Virus record (IMG/VR): IMGVR_UViG_3300047457_000106
Coordinates: 1 to 22,981 of that record
DNA length: 22,981 nt
Direction: 5' to 3' (one strand)
Source of the DNA: a virus
The position numbers and the translations under genes were made by a program. Below, in pieces: positions 1 to 4,966 of this stretch (its first letter is position 1; each line of letters opens with the position of its first letter). The notes below the pieces were generated by a model. It saw only the letters and a list, made by a program, of their open reading frames with translations. It did no database searches and had not been told where the DNA came from.

Positions 1-60
1 ATATAATAAAAATGGCATCGCAACCAATAATAAAGTCGAAAGTAAAAAATCTTTAATCAT
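1..60 (-). CDS. Small membrane protein, partial (cut by left window edge)
   Basis: The visible 20 residues read MIKDFLLSTLLLVAMPFLLY and continue beyond the window. They form a short charged start followed by a hydrophobic stretch, so an N-terminal membrane segment or signal anchor is likely. The ATG at 60 overlaps the stop of the upstream gene in the form ATGATTAA, the same arrangement as at 3789-3796, and this coupling is the main reason to call it. No family can be recognised from so little sequence. Confidence 0.45.
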   Translation of the reverse strand, partial: MIKDFLLSTLLLVAMPFLLY

Positions 61-211
61 TGTTCAAATTTAAGCGGGTTAATAATTCTTCGATAACTAA
101 CCAACGTTCGATTGCTCGTTGGGTATCCGTGTCTAAATGTCCGAATGCGTCGATATTTTCCTGCATCGTTTCGCGTAATTCTTGCTCGTAGGCTTTAATA
201 ATTGTTTCCAT
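53..211 (-). CDS. Small hypothetical protein (52 aa)
   Basis: This short gene starts METIIKAYEQELRETM and ends LTRLNLNND. It is charged and predicted helical, with Glu-rich amphipathic stretches, and has no membrane segment or recognisable domain. The start at 211 is chosen because the leader (AATTAAACGCTATGGAAACA) matches the leaders of the three neighbouring small genes at 449, 689 and 859. A GC-rich hairpin repeat (226-250) lies just upstream. It belongs to the small-gene operon driven from the promoter at 896-927. Function is unknown; accessory genes of this kind often encode host-interaction factors, but nothing here shows that. Confidence 0.65.
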   Translation of the reverse strand: METIIKAYEQELRETMQENIDAFGHLDTDTQRAIERWLVIEELLTRLNLNND

Positions 212-225
212 AGCGTTTAATTAAA

Positions 226-250
226 TGTGCGTTACGGATGCGCACCCCCC
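226..250 (-). repeat. Intergenic hairpin repeat, copy A
   Basis: A 25-base element repeated exactly at 465-489. On the minus strand it is a run of six G followed by TGCGCATCCGTAACGCACA. GTGCG and CGCAC can pair around a nine-base loop. Both copies are followed, one base apart in spacing, by the same gttttgtta on the plus strand. It sits in the leader of the 52-residue gene. It could be an RNA element acting on the next gene or a duplicated intergenic segment; no U-tract follows directly, so it is not a typical terminator. Confidence 0.7.
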
Positions 251-257
251 TGTTTTG

Positions 258-449
258 TTATTCCTCTAATCCTAAAATAAAGTTAAATGTTTGCGTTTCT
301 CCGTCTTCGTCTTCAATCCATCCTTGTTTAATTTTATCTTTTTTACCTAATCTTAAAAAAGCATCGGTAAAATCCTTGGCTTTAAGGGTAAAGCAACCAA
401 CCCCGAATTCAGTAGGAATCCAAATTGTAAATTCTTTAAGTGTTTTCAT
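258..449 (-). CDS. Small hypothetical protein (63 aa)
   Basis: The protein begins MKTLKEFTIWIPTEFGVGCF and ends FNFILGLEE. It looks like a small alternating beta/alpha protein with a central basic stretch (LGKKDKIKQ) and no membrane segment. Its opening (MKT, then alternating hydrophobics) resembles that of the 54-residue gene at 695-859, so the two may be distant paralogues. The start at 449 has the shared A-rich leader and lies behind hairpin copy B. Function is not recognised. Confidence 0.65.
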   Translation of the reverse strand: MKTLKEFTIWIPTEFGVGCFTLKAKDFTDAFLRLGKKDKIKQGWIEDEDGETQTFNFILGLEE

Positions 450-464
450 AACGTTTTTTTTAAT

Positions 465-489
465 TGTGCGTTACGGATGCGCACCCCCC
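465..489 (-). repeat. Intergenic hairpin repeat, copy B
   Basis: Second exact copy of the 25-base element at 226-250, located between the 62-residue gene (ending 501) and the 63-residue gene (starting 449). It carries the same GTGCG/CGCAC stem and six-base G run on the minus strand, followed downstream by AATT and a run of eight A before the start codon. The identical placement in front of two consecutive small genes favours a regulatory role over chance. Confidence 0.7.
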
Positions 490-500
490 GTTTTGTTAAG

Positions 501-689
501 TTATTGTTTATTTAAGAATTTTTCGTAATCGCAAAGAACTTTAATAAAATGCTCACGTTGTTTATCGGTAAGTTTTGCGGATAATGTATCAATAAATAAC
601 TCTGCATTTCTTTGACGTAAAACCTTTTCCATAGCTTCGTAAACTAACTTAGAATCAATGTTTTCAATGTTAAAATCTTGTGTTTCCAT
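501..689 (-). CDS. Small hypothetical protein (62 aa)
   Basis: A strongly helical, charged protein beginning METQDFNIENIDSKLVYEAM and ending CDYEKFLNKQ. Its sequence suggests two or three amphipathic helices and no membrane segment; no family is recognised. The start at 689 follows the stop of the preceding gene (695) by five bases and has the shared leader ending AAACGCTATGGAAAC. It is the second gene of the operon from the promoter at 896-927. Function is unknown. Confidence 0.7.
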   Translation of the reverse strand: METQDFNIENIDSKLVYEAMEKVLRQRNAELFIDTLSAKLTDKQREHFIKVLCDYEKFLNKQ

Positions 690-694
690 AGCGT

Positions 695-859
695 TTAGTT
701 TAATTCGGTTATTAAATAATTAACTGCATCTCCCCACGTTGTCGTACCCAAATAATTACGAGCATAAATCATTGCATAAGATAAATGCGTTTCTTCGATT
801 ACCTTAATAAATAACTCGTTTCCGTCTTTGTCTTGAAATTCAATTCTAAAAGTTTTCAT
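695..859 (-). CDS. Small hypothetical protein (54 aa), first gene of the left operon
   Basis: The protein reads MKTFRIEFQDKDGNELFIKV and continues to NYLITELN, a compact beta-then-helix pattern of unknown family. An upstream in-frame TTG at 898 would give 67 residues, but it lies inside the -7 promoter box (896-903), upstream of the expected transcription start near 890, so it cannot be translated from this promoter. The ATG at 859 also carries the leader shared by the next three genes. This is the first gene after the terminator that ends the late operon. Confidence 0.7.
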   Translation of the reverse strand: MKTFRIEFQDKDGNELFIKVIEETHLSYAMIYARNYLGTTTWGDAVNYLITELN

Positions 860-895
860 AGCGTTTTTTTTAATTGTTTCGTTAATAATCATACG

Positions 896-927
896 CAAAT
901 ATAAATACTAAGTTTCAATCTACCAAA
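896..927 (-). promoter_or_regulatory. Bacteroidetes-type promoter (TTTG-N20-TATATTTG)
   Basis: On the minus strand TTTG (924-927) is followed after 20 bases by TATATTTG (896-903). This matches the established Bacteroidetes -33/-7 consensus TTTG-N19/20-TAnnTTTG recognised by the primary sigma factor of that phylum. Transcription should start near 890, about 30 bases before the ATG at 859. The promoter sits between the late-operon terminator and the small-gene operon, exactly where one is needed. It is the strongest single clue to the host phylum. Confidence 0.85.
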
Positions 928-1001
928 CTTTTTCCAAACTTTTTTTCGATTTTCAACAAAATAATTTGTAACCCGTTGATTAACAAGCGTTTTTAAGGCA
1001 T

Positions 1002-1028
1002 AAAAAAAGGGGTATTTCTACCCCCCCC
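1002..1028 (-). terminator. Rho-independent terminator ending the lysis/late operon
   Basis: The minus strand reads a G run, GGGGTAGAAATACCCC, then seven T. The stem is six base pairs closed by a GAAA tetraloop, followed directly by the U-tract. It lies 20 bases after the stop of the phosphoesterase gene and closes the long leftward late transcript. The G run (eight G) extends beyond the paired region. Confidence 0.9.
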
Positions 1029-1047
1029 TTAACGCTATGTTGCTAAA

Positions 1048-1914
1048 TTACAACGGAAATTTGAAACTATCTATGTTCTTTATTAACGAATTTTCAACGT
1101 CTTTGCATTCAATTTTCAATATCCTACCTCCTAACGGCTTAACGGGTGCGCCTCGTTCAACGTGCCATCCGTGCGAACCATCTCCGTATTCCTCTTTGTA
1201 CGTTCCTGTAAGCATCGAATGGATGTACTTTTGTTTAACCGAATAACCTAATTTGGCGTTATGGTTTAGGCATTCCCTTACGTCATTACGTGCGCTGTTT
1301 TCGTGTATATGTCCCATTGAAAAAACGTCGAAATCTTCGTACATTTCCAAAGCGCGGGTAAGGTTTAACGCTCCTTTAGTAACGACACCACCGCCACCGC
1401 TCCCGTGGAAATACTTTATTTTGGTACTTAATGAAACGTTTGAATGGAACATTTGCCTAACAATTATCCAACCTCCGTACCCGCCTGTATAAACTGAAGT
1501 ACCGTTTTTGTAGTTTAATAAATCTACGAATCTTTGCAGTAAGTCCGTTTCTTGGAATTTAATAACTCCCGTTTCGTGGTTTCCGTAACCTATTACTTTA
1601 ATGATTTCCGCGTAAGGGGAAAACCATTCTACCGCAGTTTCTACGATACTATCTAAGTACCTTCCGTTATTGTGTTCGGTTCTAATGTCCGATTTATTGC
1701 GTCGATTATCGCCGCGTCCTTGCATTAAACAAAAGAAATCCCCGTTTATTACTACGGGAATATTATTCGACTTGCAAAATTCTAAATGCCTCTTTAATAA
1801 ATCGCGCTCGCATTTAGGGTTATCCCAATGAATATCCGATAACATAGCAACGTGAGCCATTTTACCCTCTAACCTTAGTTCGTGGATATTTCGTCCGTGT
1901 TTTATTAGCTCCAT
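1048..1914 (-). CDS. Calcineurin-like metallophosphoesterase
   Basis: This 288-residue protein carries the full metal-binding motif set of the calcineurin-like phosphoesterase fold: LSDIHWD (D27, H29), NGDFF (D59), GNHE (N112, H113), a His at 170 (FHG) and GHIH (H202, H204). Such enzymes use a di-metal centre to hydrolyse phosphodiester or phosphomonoester bonds, and phage members include DNA nucleases and nucleotidases; the substrate cannot be told here. The motif spacing is nearest to stand-alone phage phosphoesterases; there is no capping domain like that of SbcD/Mre11. It overlaps the spanin-like gene by 10 bases (ATGGAGCTAA) and is the last gene before the terminator, an unusual place for a nucleic-acid enzyme. 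Confidence 0.85.
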   Translation of the reverse strand: MELIKHGRNIHELRLEGKMAHVAMLSDIHWDNPKCERDLLKRHLEFCKSNNIPVVINGDFFCLMQGRGDNRRNKSDIRTEHNNGRYLDSIVETAVEWFSPYAEIIKVIGYGNHETGVIKFQETDLLQRFVDLLNYKNGTSVYTGGYGGWIIVRQMFHSNVSLSTKIKYFHGSGGGGVVTKGALNLTRALEMYEDFDVFSMGHIHENSARNDVRECLNHNAKLGYSVKQKYIHSMLTGTYKEEYGDGSHGWHVERGAPVKPLGGRILKIECKDVENSLIKNIDSFKFPL

Positions 1915-2366
1915 AGCTTAAAAAAGAGTTTGATTCTACCGATTAAAGTAGGCGATAAAATGTAACGAACCAAAAATCCAACACAAAACGCCACAATTAA
2001 CCACCACCAACGGAACTTATATTTAACAACTTGTTGCGCCTTAGCGGTCTTCCATTGTGTTTTACCTTCTATTTTTAACGTCTTTACTCGCTCTTTGTAT
2101 TCGATGCGGGTTTGCCAACGTGTTTTTGGAACGTAAACGTTCTTAAATTTTATCACGGTATCGCGATACGCGATAAACTTTTCCCAAACGATTGAATCGT
2201 GACTAATCACGGGAAACGAATCAACGGTTGCAATTCGAATCGTGTCGGTGTCTTGTGTCAATTTTGCGCCGTGTTTAAGCGCTTTTTTGACGTGGTATTG
2301 TGCTTTGCGTTCACTTGAACACGAAAAGAGCGTTAAAACGCTTAAAATCGCTATTATTCGAATCAT
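1905..2366 (-). CDS. Probable unimolecular spanin (lipoprotein with C-terminal membrane segment)
   Basis: The 153-residue protein starts with a short hydrophobic signal ending in a lipobox (SVLTLFSC, Cys16) and a charged region. A long periplasm-like domain follows (about 20-118), rich in beta-type alternation and Lys/Arg. A single C-terminal membrane helix follows an aromatic border (RWWWLIVAFCVGFLVRYIL, 119-137). An outer-membrane lipid anchor plus an inner-membrane helix in one protein is the defined topology of u-spanins, such as T1 gp11, which fuse the membranes in the last step of Gram-negative lysis. It follows holin and endolysin directly and overlaps the amidase stop as ATGA. The assignment comes from topology and context, not sequence similarity. 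Confidence 0.65.
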   Translation of the reverse strand: MIRIIAILSVLTLFSCSSERKAQYHVKKALKHGAKLTQDTDTIRIATVDSFPVISHDSIVWEKFIAYRDTVIKFKNVYVPKTRWQTRIEYKERVKTLKIEGKTQWKTAKAQQVVKYKFRWWWLIVAFCVGFLVRYILSPTLIGRIKLFFKLWS

Positions 2367-3016
2367 AAGTTTTTTAGCATTTCAATCATTCGAGGGCAAG
2401 GGTAAATATCCGATTTATCTTTACGAACTGAATTGTGGGTAAAGATTCCCGCAGTTCCCTTAAATGCTTCTTTATCTATTTTGAAAATCTCGCTTCGGTA
2501 AGCCTTTGGAATTTTATACGTGTCGCAAAGGTAAACGAGTAATTGTCGGGTGCTTTCTATTTGCGCATCCGTGTATTTTTCCCAATGTAAATAACCCTTG
2601 TACGGTTCTTCTAAGGTAGTAACGTTTTTCGGGTCTACTACTCCGTTAACATAGTTGTAGTATTTCCCGTTGCGGAATTTTAACGGACCAAAATTACAAA
2701 CCTCTATCCCTACCGAACTCTTATTTAAGTTTTGGTAAGCCGCACCATTACGGGAAAAATCTTCGACATCTATTCCTAAATGCCACGCCCAATGCTTACT
2801 TGAAAAGCATTGTACTATTTCTCCGTTATTAGCGATAACAAAAGCCGTTGCTATCCGTGTTTCGTTAGAATTCCAAAACCTACTAACCGCCCTTGCGTTT
2901 CCTCCGCCTGCGGTGTGGTGCAAATAGATTTGTTTTTTTGTCGCTTCCTCTTGGAAGTATTGCGATTTATCCAACGGAACTTGAATAATTTTACTAGTGT
3001 CTAATTTCGTCTGCAT
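2363..3016 (-). CDS. Endolysin, N-acetylmuramoyl-L-alanine amidase (Amidase_2)
   Basis: A 217-residue peptidoglycan amidase that cuts the bond between MurNAc and L-alanine. Zinc-ligand positions of the Amidase_2/T7-lysozyme fold are visible: YLHHTAGGG (H34), THNSVR (H194) and YPCP (C207), with the catalytic Glu probably in SVGIEV (E105) and a conserved AWHLG (H79). No signal peptide is present, so export would depend on the holin. There is no separate wall-binding domain, as is common for Gram-negative phages. It overlaps the holin by 23 bases upstream and the spanin-like gene by four bases downstream. Confidence 0.92.
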   Translation of the reverse strand: MQTKLDTSKIIQVPLDKSQYFQEEATKKQIYLHHTAGGGNARAVSRFWNSNETRIATAFVIANNGEIVQCFSSKHWAWHLGIDVEDFSRNGAAYQNLNKSSVGIEVCNFGPLKFRNGKYYNYVNGVVDPKNVTTLEEPYKGYLHWEKYTDAQIESTRQLLVYLCDTYKIPKAYRSEIFKIDKEAFKGTAGIFTHNSVRKDKSDIYPCPRMIEMLKNL

Positions 3017-3455
3017 CCTCTTTTAATTCTTTTGCTCGCGTTAGTAATTTTTTAAGGCTATCCCAAAGGTCTATCCCTCGAACGGCTTTGTAATTTTCGT
3101 TAATGCTTACAACCTCTATCGAAATAAGTACCAACGAAAGTACCTTAGTTAATAGTAATTCTTGGTTAAAAATAGCCTTTAGAATTCCGTTGAGAATGAA
3201 CCAATCAATAAGAAAAAAAAGAATTATGGTGAGTTGATATAAAAACATTTTCGATATAACCGCGCTTAATCTACGTGAACGAATCGGAACTCCGTTTTTA
3301 TGGCTTTTCCAAATACCCGTAATCGTGTCCAAAAAAATAGCGAATCCTACCGCTAAAACCATTCCTGTAATAGGCATAAAAAACGCTCCTATTACACTAA
3401 GTAAGGTTAGCCATTTAGTTTGTATCGTTGTTGTTAATATCGTTAGTGTTTTCAT
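2994..3455 (-). CDS. Phage holin family protein
   Basis: This 153-residue membrane protein has about three hydrophobic segments (roughly 16-48, 70-92 and 99-116) and a charged cytoplasmic C-terminus. The motifs DTITGIWKS (43-51), RRLSAVISKM and SIEVVSINENYKAVRG match the holin family common in Bacteroidetes phages and prophages. It would accumulate in the inner membrane and open lesions that release the amidase. It sits directly upstream of the endolysin and overlaps it. The ATG at 3455 lies within the end of the preceding small membrane gene, so the lysis genes are probably translated in a coupled way. Confidence 0.88.
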   Translation of the reverse strand: MKTLTILTTTIQTKWLTLLSVIGAFFMPITGMVLAVGFAIFLDTITGIWKSHKNGVPIRSRRLSAVISKMFLYQLTIILFFLIDWFILNGILKAIFNQELLLTKVLSLVLISIEVVSINENYKAVRGIDLWDSLKKLLTRAKELKEDADEIRH

Positions 3456-3600
3456 ATTGGCTTAAAAGTTGGAAGGTAAGTAAGCAAGCGTACGCGCCTG
3501 CCAAAACACGAACGTAAATCATTTCGGATTCAATGCAAGCAATAAAGCAACCCGCATAAGCCAAAATAAAATAAATTCCCGCTATACCTTTGTTATTCAT
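3415..3600 (-). CDS. Small two-helix membrane protein (61 aa)
   Basis: The protein starts MNNKGIAGIYFILAYAGCFI and has two hydrophobic helices separated by a short charged turn (ESEM), then a polar Asn/Asp-rich tail. It overlaps the holin by 41 bases. The start at 3600 is preferred because it overlaps the upstream stop as ATGAATAA. A longer reading would use a TTG at 3651 inside the previous gene. A two-helix membrane protein next to the holin could be an antiholin or an accessory holin, but this is inference from position only. Confidence 0.65.
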   Translation of the reverse strand: MNNKGIAGIYFILAYAGCFIACIESEMIYVRVLAGAYACLLTFQLLSQYENTNDINNNDTN

Positions 3601-3796
3601 TGTATAAGTAACTAATAAATAATTGAATCGTGCTAAATTCTTGCTCGTCAATGGTTACGGAAGTATCTAGTAAAATAATCCCTCTATCGGTAGGAAAATG
3701 CGCCTGCGTAGTGTCTAATACTTCGGCTTCCCCGTCTAGTAAATAATCGGTTTCGTTCATTACGAACCCGCCTTGAATTTTGGTTATGTTAATCAT
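3593..3796 (-). CDS. Small hypothetical protein between fibre and lysis genes (67 aa)
   Basis: The protein reads MINITKIQGGFVMNETDYLL and goes on to IQLFISYLYNE. It is acidic, of mixed alpha/beta character, and without a membrane segment. The ATG at 3796 overlaps the fibre gene stop as ATGATTAA; a second ATG at 3760 would give 55 residues. No domain is recognised. Its place directly behind the fibre-like gene would fit a fibre chaperone or a small virion protein, but there is no direct evidence. Confidence 0.6.
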   Translation of the reverse strand: MINITKIQGGFVMNETDYLLDGEAEVLDTTQAHFPTDRGIILLDTSVTIDEQEFSTIQLFISYLYNE

Positions 3797-4397
3797 AAAT
3801 TTGAACTATTACTCGTTTGTGTCCTAAGTTGTCGGGTGTTGTTGTTGAATTTTGAACGGCAAAAATTAGGTAGTTATCAACCAATGGATTAAAAGCAACA
3901 AGCGCCATTGACGAAATCGCCAAATCATGCGGAACTTGTGTTGAAGTGTTGAAGCAATTTAAATTCGTTCCGTCAAAGAAAAAATTTCGTTCAAACCTTT
4001 GAAAGTAATTTGCCCCCGTCATATTTTGACCGCTTGCTAACAAGGTAGCTCCCGTTATTGTGTTACTCGTGTTTAAATAAATTCTAGCCGATGAAGTTGT
4101 AGAGCCTGCCGTTTTGGTAAGTAAGTTTCGAACGTAAATAGAATTATTTGTTACCAACGTTCCCGCAGGAATCAAAACGGATGCGCTTATTTGCATCGTT
4201 GTTCCCGTAAGATTTAACCCAACGGAACTAGATAACGTAGAAGGGTTCGTTTCGGGCGTAGGAATAGCGCCTATTATTTCGGCTCCCGTTACGTATTTAC
4301 TTGCGTATCCATCCGCAGTAACTTCGGAAATTTCTAGTAAATCGGTAGAAGCTAGGTTAGCGCCCTTTGCCGTTAATTGGCTTATTTTTTTCTCCAT
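3789..4397 (-). CDS. Fibre-like or receptor-binding virion protein
   Basis: The 202-residue protein starts MEKKISQLTAKGANLASTDL and continues with LEISEV and YVTGAEI, a segment typical of the N-terminal attachment region of tail fibre-like proteins in Bacteroidetes phages. The rest is low in charge, rich in Ser, Thr, Asn and Gly, and predicted beta-rich (for example GTTMQISASVLIPAGTLV), as expected of a fibre or capsid decoration protein. It is short for a complete tail fibre. It precedes the lysis cassette. Its role in host recognition is inferred from composition and position. Confidence 0.6.
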   Translation of the reverse strand: MEKKISQLTAKGANLASTDLLEISEVTADGYASKYVTGAEIIGAIPTPETNPSTLSSSVGLNLTGTTMQISASVLIPAGTLVTNNSIYVRNLLTKTAGSTTSSARIYLNTSNTITGATLLASGQNMTGANYFQRFERNFFFDGTNLNCFNTSTQVPHDLAISSMALVAFNPLVDNYLIFAVQNSTTTPDNLGHKRVIVQIYD

Positions 4398-4467
4398 TCG
4401 TTAGTTTTTTAACAAGTTTTTGTAACTTAATTATGTTGCTTTTCTTTGGCTCGTATTGCTTTTTCAT
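4357..4467 (-). CDS. Possible tiny Lys-rich protein (36 aa)
   Basis: An open frame starting MKKQYEPKKSNIIKLQKLVK fills the 66-base gap between the connector and fibre genes and runs 41 bases into the fibre gene. Its ATG overlaps the connector stop as ATGA, the coupling used at several other junctions in this window. The peptide is very basic (12 Lys). The last third is the overlapped part and its composition could be dictated by the fibre frame. It may be real, or it may only be a gap with a chance frame. Confidence 0.35.
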   Translation of the reverse strand: MKKQYEPKKSNIIKLQKLVKKLTNGEKNKPINGKGR

Positions 4468-4964
4468 ATAACCCACCCTGTATAGTTTGAATCCGTGTTC
4501 GGGTAAATATCCGAGTTCGTGTTAGTGTAGTATTCGGGGAAAGTGTTACCCGAAAAAATCATAAATTGAACAAACCGCTCGGTATAGTTTTGCGCTAAAT
4601 ATCTTTGCTTGTCTATAAGAAAATCCACCTCGTTTTTTTCTACGTTTTGCGCGTTCTCGCTTGAATGCTTAAAGATACCTTTGTTCGCCATTGTATAAGC
4701 CATAAAAGGCAAATACTCAACCATCGCCCAATGAATAAGCATAGGCTTTAAGTAGGTTTCGACTAAATCTAAATAAGGGTTAGCCAATGTTCCCGCTACT
4801 ATATCCGCTTTAATCTTATTAAGTAAATCTGTTCCCGTGTACTGCTGTATATGAATATCCTGCGCAACTTTAATCCATTGAATAAAGGTGTCGGTATCTA
4901 TGTTGCCGTTTAGTGCGGTAAATCGCACTAAATCATCTCTAGTTATTAGTAATGCTTCTGCCAT
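4464..4964 (-). CDS. Head-tail connector / head completion protein
   Basis: A 166-residue, mostly helical protein: LLITRDDLVRFTALNGNID, then IQWIKVAQDIHIQQYTGTDL, then YLKPMLIHWAMVEYLPFMAY. The pattern of N-terminal helix, IHIQ helix and long hydrophobic central helix resembles gp6-type connector proteins that dock below the portal. It directly follows the portal gene (two-base gap), the classical place for a connector. The C-terminus is polar and Asn/Tyr-rich. The connector role is inferred from fold pattern and neighbour. Confidence 0.6.
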   Translation of the reverse strand: MAEALLITRDDLVRFTALNGNIDTDTFIQWIKVAQDIHIQQYTGTDLLNKIKADIVAGTLANPYLDLVETYLKPMLIHWAMVEYLPFMAYTMANKGIFKHSSENAQNVEKNEVDFLIDKQRYLAQNYTERFVQFMIFSGNTFPEYYTNTNSDIYPNTDSNYTGWVI

Positions 4965-4966
4965 TT

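Noticed and set aside
695-898. 67-residue reading from the TTG at 898
   Set aside because: That codon lies within the -7 box of the promoter, upstream of the expected transcript start.
3415-3651. 78-residue reading from the TTG at 3651
   Set aside because: It starts inside the preceding gene at a TTG; the ATG at 3600 overlaps the upstream stop in the arrangement used elsewhere in the window.
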